DNA of 64,000 nt from Scilla litardierei (GCA_030789695.1 CM061142.1:797433258-797497257); one strand, 5' to 3'. Counted from the stretch's first letter, positions 1 through 12,863 are shown. Made by a program: numbers and translations. Notes: generated from the sequence alone by a model not told the origin.

Positions 1-3000
1 CATTTGAATGCATAGGAATGGCAGTGGGTTATATGAATTGCTTTGCATACATAACCAATTGCTTTGCATGTGCTCATACATAACCAATCATACATAACCA
101 AGTGCTTTGCATACTTGCTCATACATAGGAATTTGCTGAAGCAAATCAGTTATGCATACTTGCTCATACATAGGAATTACAAAAGCAATTTGCTGAAGTA
201 TGAGAGCTATTCATAACCAATTCATAAGGTTTGTCCATGCAAAAGCAATTAATAAGTTAGAAATCTATTTAGCAAAAGCTCTCCCATTCTGAATGAGCAA
301 AAGAAATTCATAACCAATGCATACTTCAGTTTCATATGCTCATTTCATACTTTTGTTCATATGCTCAAATCTATTCATTAGCAAAATCTATTCATAAGTT
401 ACAGAAGATGAGAGGAAAATTCATAAATGAATGAAAATAGGAATTCATTTCACAGGACAAATTAGGAAATGAAATAGGAAATTAGGAAATGAAATAGGAA
501 ATGAAAATAGGAATTCAGTATCTCAATTCATAATGTTTTTTTGCACACATCTCTATTCATTAGCACATGAGCAATTCATGAAATTTTTCATATGGATATC
601 ATATAATGGAACATGTAACTCTGAAAATCAATTTTCAAACTGCAAGCATGGGACACAGGACACCTTTCCTATGCCAATTTTTCTCCTTGCTAATTGCCAA
701 ATTAATTGTTTCCAAATTTCTTTCTTGCAGTCTCCCAATTCTCATATGACATAACCCAATTGGTTGCAGTCTCCCATTATAAATGCAATAGTAAATCATT
801 CTCAAAATTGATAACCAATCAAAAAATACCAATCTCTGAAATGCAATTTATGAGATTAACTCTCAGTGACAATATCAAAAAATGTTTCATATATCACTCA
901 AATTGTTTCATATGCCTCAAACCTAGTATGAAACTGTTTCATATATCTCAACAGTTTTTGCAAACAGCTCCATGTTTTTTTGCAACTATTAGTGAATTCT
1001 CACCTATATATGCCATTGCATAACAACTGAAATTGAATGTTTTTTAGCAAGCTCCATGTTTCAATTATATATTCTCTTCATGTTTCAGCAAGCACATGGA
1101 CAAAGTTTCGCCTATATAGTCAGTAGCTCCATGTTTCAATTATTCAGCAAGCTCAGCCATTCAATGTAAATTTGCAACTATCAGTGAATTCTCACCAATG
1201 ATATCATCCATTCCTATGATATAAAATTTCAGTGTCCGATAAATATTGCCTTCAATTAATATTAAAATTCATTAGCAAAATTTCATTCTCAAAAATTCAT
1301 TCTCAAATTTCAGTGTTGCTTGCATATCAATGTCCTGTTAAATAGGAAATCAATTCTAGCATAAATAAGGGCTCATTTTTGGGATTTTTTATAGTATTAA
1401 TACTTAATATCAAATTGGAACATTCATTTAACTTAACATAAAATAGAGTGTAAGTGAAAATGGATATGAACTGAATATGAATTCATTGTTGAGTTCATGG
1501 CATTCAGATTGAGTTCAAAATTATCAATTCATATTATATGCCTTTTAAGTGGATCTAATGGAATGAATTTGAATTCAAAATTAAATTATCATGATATCCA
1601 GATAATTTCAAATTCCATGGGATATCCTGTCAAAATTATCAGGATATCCTAACACTTGAGAATCAAAAAATTTGAACTCAATATCCTGACAATTTCTTTC
1701 AAATTTTTTGAACTCAATTTGCATATTGGAATATCCTGAGAATTTTTGATATTCATATTAACAATTTCACTCAATTTTGAACTCATTTTGAACTCAATTT
1801 TGAATTCAATTTTTGATATTCATATTAACAATTTTGAACAGGATATTGAACAAGATATTGAACTGTTCATATTAACTCAATATCCTGTTCAATTGATTGT
1901 TCAATTTTGAACTCAATTTTTTATATTCATATTAACTCAATTTTGAACTCAATTTTTGATATTCATATTAACAGTTCAATTGACTCATTTTGAACTCAAT
2001 TTTTGATATTCATATTAACAATTTTGAACAGGATATTGAACTCAATTTGCATATTGCAATATCCTGAGAATTTCTCAGGATTTTATGGGATATTCATATT
2101 AACAATTTATTTCAATATCCTGAGAATCAAAAATTAATAACTCAATAAGCTGTCAATATCCTATCAATTTCCAAGAAATATGAATGCAATATCATGTCAA
2201 AGTTGTAATAACACTCAAAAATGATTCAAAAATTCATTCACATAACACTCAATCAATTTTAAAGCTGTAATAACACTCAAAGTGAGAGAATTATGCTTCA
2301 AAGTGTTATTATCTTGGAATACTTCAAAGTATGTATTCAATTAAGCTTGGAATAAAAGCTCACCAATTTGCATATGAAGAGCTATCAGTGAAGTGAGTTA
2401 TTTTGAAGAGTAGCATTATGAAGAGTAGCCACCAATTTGCATATGAAGAGCTCACCAATTGTCCTGTTATTAGCAATGCATATGAATATTAGCATTATGA
2501 AGCTAACAGGACATCAAGAAGATCAAGAATATCATTTAGAATAGCTAACAGGACAATGCATATGAAAATTAGTAAGTAACAGTTAGAAGAAGTAGAATAT
2601 CAAGAATATCATCAAATGAATATGAAAATTAGTAACTAACATTGCATATGAAGTACATGTGTGTGTAATTGATAAACCCAACAGTCAAAAAACTGATATG
2701 AATATTATTTCAAGATTAACATTCAAAAAACTGATCTTGAGAGTGCAAATTGATATGGGCTATGAATTGATAACCCATATGAAGATCAGGATATAAGCAA
2801 ATAGATAGCCCATATTAAAAATGAACCTAATTGATATCCTGATTGGGTTAATATTGAGTGATAGTGCAAATGATGCATATACTCCCTAGCATTATCAGGA
2901 TATAATGTACTCACCCAAGCATTATTCAAACTCAGAAAAATCCTCAACAGTTGATGAACACTGGAGTAGTAGGATAAAATTTTGAATAAGCACACCCAAC

Positions 3001-3212
3001 TAAACCAAATTACACATATTTCAAACTAAACCAAACTGAAATTTTCAAACTAATTTCAAACTAATTACACATATTTCAAAGTTTGCAAAATGAAAAAACA
3101 TGATTTTCAAACTAAACCAAACTGATTTGTCCATGTTTTTTTTTGCAAAATGAAATTAGATTCAAACTAAACCAAAGATTTCAGTTGCTCATTTCAGTTG
3201 GTATACACAGAC
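1..3212. other. AT-rich gene-free DNA
   Basis: I see no gene here. The sequence is strongly AT-rich and built from short recurring words such as GAATTCAT, TTGCATATGAAGAG and TGCTTTGCATAC, which looks like local slippage duplication rather than coding sequence. Reading frames are short (at most about 105 codons) and resemble no family I know. It may be old intergenic DNA or a decayed transposon interior. No LTR termini or primer-binding site were seen. Confidence 0.6.
1744..2110. repeat. Degenerate AT-rich tandem repeat
   Basis: The phrases TTTTGAACTCAATTTT and GATATTCATATTAACA alternate several times with small changes, and AGGATATTGAAC is interspersed. The period is irregular, about 30-60 bp. 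It looks like a decayed minisatellite inside the AT-rich block. Confidence 0.55.
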
Positions 3213-3900
3213 TCACCAAAGATTCACCAATTCTCTCAAACTCACCAAGGGTTGAGGTGAAGAGGGCGCGATGAAGATAGAAGCACTGCAATGTGAGGAT
3301 AAAGTAAAGAAAAAAATGTGAGGGTGACATAAATTAAAAGAAAAAGAATTTAGGAGAAGATGAAGATCTTGAGGAGAAGAGGAAGAGCTCACCAATCCTC
3401 TTGATGTGCTTGCACTTCTTGCTGTTCTTCGTAGAAGCTGGAGAGGTAGAAGAGGGTGCTCTTCTTGCTGTTTTTCGTAGAAGCTGGAGGAGGTAGAAGC
3501 TGGAGGAGGTAGAAGATGGCGATGATGGTGATGATGGGGGAGGTAGAAGCTTGCTCATGGCACGAAAAATGTGATGGGATCAAAATTTCCATTTCCCTCT
3601 CAATGTGATGTGATCTAATCCCTTTCCCTCCCAACTGCGATCAGCTGCAAAAGAAAATTTTGAATTTCAAAATTTAAAATACAAATTGATTTGATTTCTT
3701 ATCTTATCCAATATCTCATATCTCAATTTATCATACCCCATATACAAAAGCTATCTATATAAACAACACACCCAATTACACATAACCAAATTCTCTTATC
3801 CATTATCTCTTATCCATTATCTCTTATACATACAACAATACACATATCCACATACAACATTACACATAACCAATTTCTCTTATCCAATTTCTCTTATCCA
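3213..3900. other. Low-complexity segment with GAAGCTGGAGGAGGTA repeats
   Basis: Around 3,420-3,545 the phrase CTTGCTG(T)TCTTCGTAGAAGCTGGAG and then GAAGCTGGAGGAGGTA are repeated, so minus-strand frames read Ser/Pro/Lys-rich peptides of 60-81 residues. These are low-complexity and match no family I recognise. On the plus strand TATATAAA occurs near 3,755, but no credible ORF follows. I do not call a gene. A degenerate exon of an old host gene cannot be excluded. Confidence 0.35.
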
Positions 3901-3927
3901 AAAACCCATGATAACATCCCTGTTTTA

Positions 3928-3934
<7 letters not shown>

Positions 3935-4011
<77 letters not shown>
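3935..4011. repeat. (AT)n microsatellite
   Basis: A near-perfect run of about 38 AT dinucleotides. Its right edge continues into AAAGCATGAGTACATC, which is element 1 sequence. In Sirevirus copy 2 the same place (about 48,626-48,655) holds only a short run of TA dinucleotides before the matching CATGAGTACATC. The tract may therefore be an expansion of a short TA run that belonged to the element. Confidence 0.95.
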
Positions 4012-4017
<6 letters not shown>

Positions 4018-4342
4018 GAGTACATCTAAGATAACTTACTAACCTCTGAACTTTGTATTCTTGTATAGATACTTAATAAATAAACTCGCTTACCTTTCAA
4101 AAAAAAGCATGAGTACATCAAAAGATACATTCGTCAACATACAAAATGCGATCCAACGATCGAAGCACAAAAGATACAACAGCATAGCACACATATATCA
4201 TCATCAGAGTACCCCAAAATATATGAAGATACAACAAAATACATCAAAATGTCAAAATCATCCAGAACCCCACTCTATCCTACCCAAACACTCTCACACT
4301 AGACATATCATCCAAGGAGCATCAGGGAGTCCTCAAGGAAGC

Positions 4343-5958
4343 TCAAGAGGAAGTGGCAGGATCTGCAGCAGCAGCAGGCTCTGCAGGAGTGGAGGTGGTC
4401 ACCAGGTCATCAGTAGTGTCCACAGGAGCGACGGAAGTGGTAACCTCTGGAGCAGCAACAATAGTGGCCTCGGGAGCACCAGTCGGAGCATCCACCGCAG
4501 GAGCGGTGGCAACAGGTGTGCTCTCGGGGGCACCAGCAGACGAAGCAGCAGCAACATCACCAGAAGTACCCTCGGGGCCACGAGTGGAAGCACGAATGAG
4601 CTCCTCAATCTCCTCGTCATCCAACTCCTCCTCGTCAGAGACTGATGGAGGGATCTCAATACCAAGGTGACGAGCAATACGAGCTAGAATCTCCTCGGAA
4701 CGAGCATACTGAGACTCCAAATGTCGAACAGAACGTGCGAGCTCATCGAGAGTGGTAGAGGGAGCAGTAGAGGCAGAAGCAGAGGCTGACGCTGAAGGTG
4801 TCATCCTCTGAACGTGACGGAGCGCCGCAAGAGACTTCTTGACGGCCGTCGCGTTTAGAGGAGGACCAAGGGGACGCTCATCGTCAGGAGGAAGTGTGAC
4901 ACAGAGTGGCGAAAAACCAAAGTCAACAAGCACGGGAACGGAATATGAGCCGACTTCGTGGACTTGCGGATACACTCGAAAGAATCCATCTTGTCAAGTA
5001 TAATCCGAGCCCAGTTAATCGAGCTCCCCATAAAGATGGCATAAATAAGCTTCAAGAATGGCTGGGATGGCAAAGAGGAGGAGCCGTACTTGGGAAGCAA
5101 GCACGACTTCAGGATGAGGTTCAGGACCCAGGCATTTGGCTTGAAGGACTTAGAGAGAACGCCAATCATGGCGGGAGGAATCTCATGGAAAATCTGAGAA
5201 AGTACGACCTGATCAAGTGAAGAGATATCATCAACAGAAATGTCAGACGGTAGAAGGCCAGACGAGGAGATACCCAAAACCTCTCCTAAGATTTCTGCCG
5301 TGAGGACTATCGGAGTCCCCAAAACAGTCGTCTCAATCGAGTGGGACTCATCGTACTGACCACGAATCCTATTGGCATAGAAGAGCTTCACGAGGCGAGG
5401 GTAAGGGTGTGGGTTTGCCTTCGGGTCATATCGAAGGTAATCGAGAAGACCAGAAGACGACAGAAGATCTGCGAGGCCAAGGAAGTCACTAAACTGAACG
5501 AAATGCTCCAGAACCAGTGGGCAGTGTTCGATACGGTTGTAAGCCGCGAGATACATAGGGTCGTCGCGACACAACGAAATATCGACACCGCCAACCGGCA
5601 TCGGAGCCTTTCCCTTAGGCTGACGGGTACGGGGTCGAGAGCTAGACTCGGGCTGCCTTGGAGGAGGTGAGGGATCCCTATGGGTCTCAGTCTTGGGTCT
5701 ATACTCCATATCGGAATCCGTAGGAGTATGGAAAGAGGAGGGAGACGCAAGTTGCTTGGGCTTGGGCTTAGGCTGAGATTGGGCTCTAGGCTTCGCTGTC
5801 GTCGTCCTCTTCCGCTTGAGTGGAGGCGACGACGACGAGGGTTGGGTAGTCTTCGATCGGCGTCTAGATTGCAAGGGTTGAATGGGATCTGTAGGGGATG
5901 GCACTACGGTCATCGGTGAAGGGCTTGAGGGTTGGATCGGAATTCGTGTACGAGCCAT
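4343..5958 (-). pseudogene. Sirevirus third ORF (env-like), frameshifted
   Basis: The start is taken at the ATG at 5,958 because the peptide from there (MARTRIP...) lines up with the copy 2 start. The N-terminus is Ser/Pro/Lys/Arg-rich and basic, with KRKRTTTAKPR-like patches. A globular part follows, from GGVDISLCRDD to the LVKLFYANRIRG and TTVLGTPIVLTAEILGEVLG motifs. These resemble the domain annotated in plants as putative plant transposon protein, though that assignment is from memory. The C-terminus has a possible helical stretch (LARSVRHLESQYARSEEILAR), then an acidic, Ala/Thr/Pro-rich tail. A frameshift near 4,900-4,930 separates the two halves. I see no signal peptide or convincing membrane segment, so 'envelope' rests only on position. 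Function is unproven. Confidence 0.75.
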
Positions 5959-6240
5959 AAGCGCGGCACGACACGACGCAATCAAACGAGAAAGCCCTAG
6001 AAAATCGAAACCCTAGCAAACTGAAATGAAACCCTAGCCGTGAGAATCTAACCCTAGAGAGCTAACCCTAACCCAAGGAAGCTAGGAGAGGGAGGAGGAT
6101 CACCTAGGAGGAGAGGTCGACGGATGGCGACGGCGGGGATGGCCGGAATTTGATCGGACACGACGGAGGAAGTCGAAGGGTCGGGGGTTAATCGAGCTGG
6201 AGAGAGATAGAAACAGACTAAAAAGAAATATAGTCGATTA
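5959..6240 (-). other. Leader of the env-like ORF
   Basis: This non-coding stretch between the AGTCGGTC array and the env-like start codon holds five CCCTA-type repeats (AAACCCTAG and TAACCCTA at 5,990-6,080), like telo-box words of plant leaders. A weak TATA-like word (GACTATATTTC on the minus strand) lies near 6,225. Copy 2 has the same CCCTA-rich leader. It looks like an mRNA leader, but transcription from here is inference. Confidence 0.4.
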
Positions 6241-6244
6241 GATG

Positions 6245-6470
6245 GGATTTAAGTCGGTCGGAAGTCGAAAAGACGCAACTGTCCCCGTCACAACTAGTCG
6301 GTCACAGTTCAAGCACTGACCGACTGTCGGTCATTGAGCTTGAACCGACTAGTTGTAAACAGTAACTGAAGCCAAATTTCCTGACAAGAATTAGTCGGTC
6401 TAAGCTCATTCACTGACCGACTAGAACTGAATCTAGTCGGTCGGCCAATGAACTTGGACCGACTAAGAGA
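6245..6470. promoter_or_regulatory. Internal AGTCGGTC palindromic array, upstream of env-like ORF
   Basis: Two modules of the form AGTCGGTC...GACCGACTAG...CTAGTCGGTC...GACCGACTA lie here, joined by a GTAAACAGTAACTGAAG linker. The same module and linker form the arrays in the Sirevirus LTRs and in the Tekay A LTRs, where they sit just upstream of the TATA box. On the minus strand this copy is downstream of the pol stop and upstream of the env-like start. Copy 2 keeps it at 50,700-50,995. A role as internal promoter or enhancer is inference. Confidence 0.7.
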
Positions 6471-6716
6471 GTCCAAAAATTGAAAATTTTGAAATTTGAT
6501 TTCTCTCCTAATCGCACTTCGACGAAATATCAAAAATACTCTCATTAATCATTATACTACCCCATTAAATATCGAAAATCTGAAATTTGACGATTACGCA
6601 GAAATCGAGCGAAAATTCCAAAAATTCAACAAAAATCCAGAAAAATTTCAATTAATCTAGCATGAGCAAATATAAAGAATTGAATAGCATGCAAGATTAT
6701 TGAATAAAAATGAATC

Positions 6717-8555
6717 CTAAATCTCGGATTCACCCATAATCCCCAATTCTCGACGTAACCTCACAAAGGAGTCTTCCTTTAGGGGTTTCGTGAAAATATC
6801 GGCGATTTGCTTCTAGGTTTCAACGTACACTAATATGATGTCCTTTTTAGCAACATGATCATCTAAGAAATGGTGTCAGACATCTATGTGTTTCGAACAG
6901 GAATGGTGTACTGGGTTCTTGGAGAGACATATTGCACTTTGGTTGTCCACCATGATAGGGCAAGTATCACAGTTTATACCAAAGTCTTTAAGTGTGTGTC
7001 TCATCCAAAGAACTTGAGCACACGCGGCACCGGCGGCAATATATTCCGCCTCGGTGGTTGAAAGTGATACGGAATTCTGCTTCTTGGAAAACCAAGAGAC
7101 AAGAGAATTTCCAATAAAATGGCAAGTGCCACTAGTACTTTTCCTGTCAGATTTGCATCCCGCATAATCAGCGTCACTATATGAGATTAACTCATACGTG
7201 CTAGATTTTGGATAAAGTAATCCAAAATCAAGTGTATAACTTAAACAACGGAAAATACGCTTAACCGCTACTAAGTGAGACTCCTTAGGTTGAGACCGAT
7301 AACGAGCACATACACATACGAAAAACATAATATCGGGCCTACTTGCGGTAAGATAAAGTAGACTACCTATCATACCTCGATATAGACGAATGTCTACATC
7401 TTTTCCGCCCGCATCTTTATCAAGATGTGTAGTCGTGCTCATCGGAGTCTTTTTTCTGGAGGCATTCTCCATTCCAAATCGCTTTAGCAACTCCATCATG
7501 TACTTCGTTTGGTGGATGAAGATTGCATCGTTCATTTGGCGAATTTGGAGACCTAAGAAATATTTGAGCTCACCCATGTGGCTCATTTCAAATTGATCCT
7601 TCATCACATTAGAAAACTCTTCGCAAAGAGCAAAGTTAGTAGCACCAAAAATGATATCATCAACATAAATTTGAACTAATATTATACCATTATTCGAATA
7701 CTTAACAAATAATGTGGAGTCAACTTCTCCCATTTTAAAACCTAAATCCAAAAGAAAATTCTTTAAACGGTCATACCAAGCTCGAGGAGCTTGTCTCAAA
7801 CCGTAAAGTGCTTTCTTAAGTTTGAAAACATGATTTGGAAATTTTTCATTTATAAAACCCGGAGGTTGAGAAACATAAACTTCCTGAACAACATCTCCGT
7901 TTAAAAACGCACTTTTTACATCCATTTGAAATAATTTAAAATCCTTATGGCATGCAAAAGATAACAATAATCTAATTGATTCTAATCTAGCTACCGGAGC
8001 AAAGGATTCTTCGAATTTGATACCTTCCTCTTGCCGATAGCCTTGAGCTACTAACCGAGCTTTGTTCCGGACGACGACTTGGTTTTCGTCGGTCTTGTTC
8101 TTGAAGATCCACTTTGTCCCTATGACGGTGTGGTTCTTCGATGGCAATGGAACAAGCTCCTAAACCTCATTCCTCTCGAATTGAATGTGTTCCTCTTCCA
8201 TGGCAAGGATCCAAGCGCTATCTTCGCATGCTTCATTAACATTCTTTGGCTCTATCGAGGAGGCAAAGGCACAATGAGCGAAGTGGTTGACTTGAGATCT
8301 CGTCTTGACACTATCATGGATATTGCCAATGACTTGCTCATGAGGATGGTCACGAACGGTATGAAGCCGTTTGGGAATTCCTTGATCACTAGGAACATTC
8401 TCAACAACTTCATTAGTCGGGTTAGTATCAATAGAATCAATAGAATCAATAGAGTTAGAATTACCAATTGAATCACATAAAACATCCATGGAGTCATCAT
8501 CATTAGTAATTCTAGTTGGAACAAATCCTTCATTAAATGAAACATGAAGCGATTC
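6717..8555 (-). pseudogene. Sirevirus pol, reverse transcriptase and RNase H part
   Basis: Copia RT: the acidic linker with an MDVLCDSIG start at 8,489, then [30 protein letters not shown], the catalytic YVDDIIF and the YFLGLQI block. RNase H follows with [18 protein letters not shown] and STTEAEYIA. Two stops break it compared with copy 2: one at 8,160 where copy 2 has Trp just before ELVPLPSKN, and one at 6,876 after KHIDV. Beyond that the RNase H tail remains readable to a stop at 6,717-6,719. It would make cDNA from element RNA in cytoplasmic particles, but it cannot be translated whole here. Confidence 0.92.
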
Positions 8556-9831
8556 CTCGATGTTGAGGTTCGTTTGTTGTATATCCGGTAGGCTTTGCTA
8601 CGTGAGGAATATCCAACAAAAATCCCCTCATCGGATCTTGGATCGAATTTGTCCAAACTACCATACGTGTTCTTAATAAAACATTTTGAACCAAAAACAC
8701 GAAAATGTTTAACTTGAGGCAACCTACCAAACAACAATTCATAACAAGTTTGTTTAGTGCCGGGCCTCAAAAGTATTCTATTAAACACATAGCAAGCGGT
8801 GTGTACCGCTTCCGCCCAAAATTGATGGCCAAGTTGGTTATCATCAAGCATAGTGCGAGCACACTCCACTAGCGTCCTATTCTTTCTCTCTACTACACCA
8901 TTTTGAGGAGGTGCGCGAGGGAATGAAAAGGTGTGTGTAATACCAACTTCATCACAAAATGTCTCAAAAGACTCATTCTCAAATTCTCCTCCATGATCAC
9001 TACGAATAGTGACAATGGTGGTTCCTAAGAGATTTTGTACTTTCTTAACGAAAATTGTGAAGTTTTCAAAAGCTTCATTTTTATTCCATAATGAAAATAC
9101 CCAAGTAAACCTAGAAAAGTCATCAACGATGACAAGTCCATATCGTGCATTTCCTAATGAAGCAACTCTAGTTGGCCCAAATAAATCTAGATGTAATAGC
9201 TCTAGTGGCCGCTTAGAAGAAATGCTTTTCTTAGGTTTAAACGACGATTTTGGAAGCTTGCCTTGTTGACACGAGTCACAAAAGCTTTTCTTTTGAAAGA
9301 CAAGCTTAGGAAAGCCTCTAATAGAATTTAACTTGGAAAGCTTAAATAGTGTTCCAAAGTTCACATGACCAAAACATCGATGCCATAAGTGTTGTTCACT
9401 TGTGTTGGCAATGAGACATTGTTCATGTGATCTTGGAAGATCTAGGATGATATATCCTTATGGCGTGTGCCGGAAAACAATAATTCTTTATTATCTTTTC
9501 TTAAAATATGGCACATTCCTTTCGCAAAGCTAACTTTGTAACCTTTGTCACAAAGTTGACTTATTGAAATAAGATTGTGGTTTAATCCTTTAACAAGGTA
9601 AACATCATTTATAATGGGTTTAGAAGGATTACCCACTTTACCAACACCTATGATGGTTCCGCTCTCGTTGCCTCCAAAGACGACGTGGTTCCCATTAGCA
9701 ATGGGAACCACTCCGGAGAGCAATTGAGCGTCACCCGTCATGTGTTTTGAGCACCCGCTATCGAGTATCCAATTCCACTTGGAGCTAAATTTAAATTTGT
9801 GGCTCCTTTTCTTTTTCTTTTCCTTGAGTAC
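8556..9831 (-). pseudogene. Sirevirus pol, protease and integrase part
   Basis: The frame opens at 9,831 after a stop. The aspartic protease motif is in WILDSGCSKHMTGD near 9,735-9,770, followed by the gag-pre-integrase block (GLNHNLISISQLCDKGY). The integrase zinc finger (LWHRCFGH...FCDSCQ) lies at about 9,280-9,400. The DDE core is LDLFGP, RSDHGGEF and NGVVERKNR, all with catalytic residues kept. The product would cleave Gag-Pol and insert the cDNA. One base is missing near 8,558 relative to copy 2 (CCTCGATG against CCTCAATCG), so integrase and RT are in different frames. A stop also interrupts the PR-integrase link near 9,442, after the GTRHKD block. Confidence 0.9.
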
Positions 9832-9884
9832 CTAAAGATAGAAAATTTCATATCATGGTACCCAAGGTCATTAGGTCCAAAAGA

Positions 9885-12103
9885 TTAGACCTTTGGAAGC
9901 CAAGTCCAATTGGGCTTAGACTTCCCCACATAATTACCACTATGCACAACATCCGAAAAATAAGCATTCATGTAAACTTGTTTTTCATCCATGCTTGTGT
10001 CCTTTGGGCTCCAAATTGTGAATATTTTGGGAGCCCTCATCCTATTGGGTGCATGCATGCGTTGTTGATTTCTACGTGATGCATGTCGTGGATAGGCATA
10101 AGGAACATGATGGAATGGTGCATTATGAGAATTATTCATACGATGATGTGGGTGTACATATGCATGTGGAGGAACACGTGCATGAGGGTGTCTCACATGG
10201 TGTGCACGTGCCCGTGAACGTGTAGTATAGAAATCATCATATGTGTGAGCCGGTGGAGTAGGACGTGTGTTCCTACGTGGCATGGTATTCGTATACATGT
10301 AAGCATGCCCCTTCTTTAGAGGTCCACCCAAAGTGGGTTTCTTTCCGAAAGAGGGTGTGTACGAGGTGGAAGCACCATTGGTAGGAGAACTACCAATAGA
10401 GTGTTTGATACCACTCGTTGAGTCACCGAAAGTTGGCCTAACAAAAGTAGTGGCCGATTTGGATGAACTTCCCATCGTATACCCCAAGCCAATGTGGTGT
10501 TTGGCCGAAAGTAAGACATTTAGGATATTATCCAAATGGCCCTTACCCTTATTGAATTCATTGATTCGGCCTAATGTGTTCTCATATTTCTCGGTGAGAG
10601 AACACAAAGAAGTATCCAAAGTGGATACTTGCGATGTGAGCACATAAACACGAGATTTGAGATTTTCATTCTCAATACTCAAAGTCGAGTTTTGAGAAGT
10701 CAAATCCGCTATCTTATGTTCTTCCGAATCCTCAATGCTAACATGTTCAAGTTGAGTCTTGAGATTAACAATCTCATTCCTCAACCCTTCAACAACGGTG
10801 TCGTTGTTGGTGATGATAATTTTAGGCGAGGTTTGGATGCTAGCTAAATCATCTTTTACTTTAGTATATCTATTTACTAGCTTAGTGTATTTAGACCAAA
10901 GTTGCTCATTAGCATTCCTAAGGTCATTCATAGTTACCTCATCGCCTTCGTTGTCGCTATCATCGGAGGAGGAGTCTTTATCTTGCTCCTCTCTAGCCAT
11001 GAAGCACATGTGTGATTGTTCCACTTGCTCATCATCTGACTCTCCGCTAGAGGAATCATCGGAGTCGGTGAAAGTCCCGACAAGCCCCTTCTTGTACCCT
11101 TTCTTGTACTTCTTGGACTTGTCGAACTTCGGCGCCTTCCACTTCTCCTTTTGCTTGTTTAGAGGACACTCCGCTTTCATGTGTCCTGGCTTGTTGCATT
11201 TAAAGCACAAAGAAGAGGAGGCGTTAGAAGAATTGAACTTCGATTTGTTTTTGAAGTTACCTTTCCGGAAGAACCGGTTGAACTTCTTGGCCATGAGTGC
11301 CATGGACTCCAAGTCCAACTCGTCTTTCGAGTTCTCATCATCGATCGATGTGAAAGTGGATGGAGCGGCCTTGAAAGCAATAGCCTTCTTCTTTGGCTCG
11401 TCTTTTCTTGCAACTTCAACTTGCTATCCTTGTGTACCTCATAAGACATCAAGGTACCCATTAGTTGAAAAACCGTATAGGTTTTCATATCATCACCTTC
11501 CTCGATGGCGAAGGTCCGTTTCTCCCAACTTGAAGGAAGTCCATCGATTATCTTCGAGACTTTATCCTTTTGGGTGTAGGTCTTACCAAGAGCCTCCAAC
11601 TCGTTTGTGATGTCGACGAAGCGAGCATAGTACTCCTTCATCTTCTCACCCTGTAGCATATGAAACAACTCGTAATCTTTATTAACTACTACGAGTTTGG
11701 AGTCTCTTACCCTACTTGTCCCTTCATGCAAGATGAGGAGGGAGTTCCATATTTGATATGCACTCTTACATGTGCATATCTTGTTGAAATCCTCGGGCTC
11801 CAAAGCACATTGTAAGGCGTTCATTGCCTTGGCATTGCTTACCTCCGCGGTGATCTCCGCGGGAGTCCATTTCTCGAAATCTTCTTCGGCGGGCTCGACA
11901 TACTACTTCATCGTGGCCCTCCATAATGAAGCACTCCAGAGGAAAGTTTTTATCCGGCATTTCCAGTACCCGTAGTTGGTACCGTTGAAGAATGGAGGCC
12001 TCGTCGAAGAGTGTCCTTCCATCACCGAAGACGCTCCTTCACGATTCTTGAAGGTGCTATAGTCGTAAGGTGGACGAACGGTCTTGTTGTCGTTGGCAGA
12101 CAT
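9885..12103 (-). pseudogene. Sirevirus gag, broken
   Basis: Starts at the ATG at 12,103 (MSANDNKTVRPP), with the typical copia N-terminal block FFNGTNYGYWKCRIKTFL. The copia gag core (IWNSLLILHEGTSRVRDSKL, YYARFVDITNELEALGK) lies at 11,500-11,760. One CCHC zinc knuckle (CFKCNKPGHMKAEC) is at about 11,150-11,215. An acidic Ser/Asp-rich segment, a long helical stretch likely to form a coiled coil (10,560-10,900) and a His-rich C-terminus (HVRHPHARVPPHAYVHPHHRM) follow. The coiled coil and long C-terminus fit Sirevirus gags. An in-frame stop lies before YVEP at 11,903 where copy 2 reads Glu, and there is a frameshift near 11,410. Gag forms the particle shell and binds RNA. Confidence 0.9.
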
Positions 12104-12115
12104 AGCTATAGACTT

Positions 12116-12128
12116 GGCTCTGATACCA
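12116..12128 (-). other. Primer-binding site, initiator tRNA-Met type
   Basis: TGGTATCAGAGCC on the minus strand, two bases inside the 5' LTR end. It is complementary to the 3' end of plant initiator tRNA-Met, the usual primer of copia elements. It fixes the LTR edge at 12,131. Confidence 0.93.
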
Positions 12129-12863
12129 AATGTAATGCCCTGCTAAGCTACTGCACAAGTACTAGAGGGGGGGTGAATATTACTTTAAAATAATTAAGAG
12201 TCTAATTCCTAATTACCGTGCAAACTCTACCAATTAATGCGGAATTACAGAATAGTAAATAATCGACAACAAATAAACAATCTCAAACAAACGATATTAC
12301 TGGGTTCGGATCCACCCAAGTCTCCCCGACTTGTTCCCGGTGATCCTATGTCCCAACCACTCGGATCCCCTCCGGATACTTGAGTTAGAAACCCTAACTC
12401 AATATTTCCACTATGAAATACTTATGAAAAACCTTCACCAAGTCAAATCATACACAAAGTAATTTGTGACTCCCACAACCCGGGATCACAAACACAACTC
12501 TCACAACCGAGAGTAAAACACTTACAATATGAAAGTAAATGAAATAGAACTTCTTACCGACAAAATACCTATGCCTTGAGTATACTTACGAATTAGGGCA
12601 AGGATGATTTTGAGGAAGAAGAAGGCACCAAACCCTAGCTCCAAGATGTAGATCAGCGATGGAGAGCTATGGGGTTGTTGGTGACCTAGGATCAAGCACT
12701 TGGCTTGGAAGGCTCACAATCAATGAATCTCTCTTTTGAAATAAGAGTGAGAAGAGATTCAAGATTGGAATGAAAGAGCTTTGAATGGGATTGAATGCTT
12801 TCTCTTTTATCTCTAAACTTGTCTTAATATCAGCCTTGAGTGCAATAAATGCAGCTCAACAAG

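Noticed and set aside
533..1023. Short plus-strand frames in the AT-rich start of the window
   Set aside because: Cys/Phe/Ile-rich chance frames in low-complexity DNA without start context or family resemblance.
4353..4670. Plus-strand Ala/Ser-rich frame
   Set aside because: Antisense shadow of the Ala/Pro/Thr-rich tail of the env-like ORF. The same happens at 48,645-49,187.
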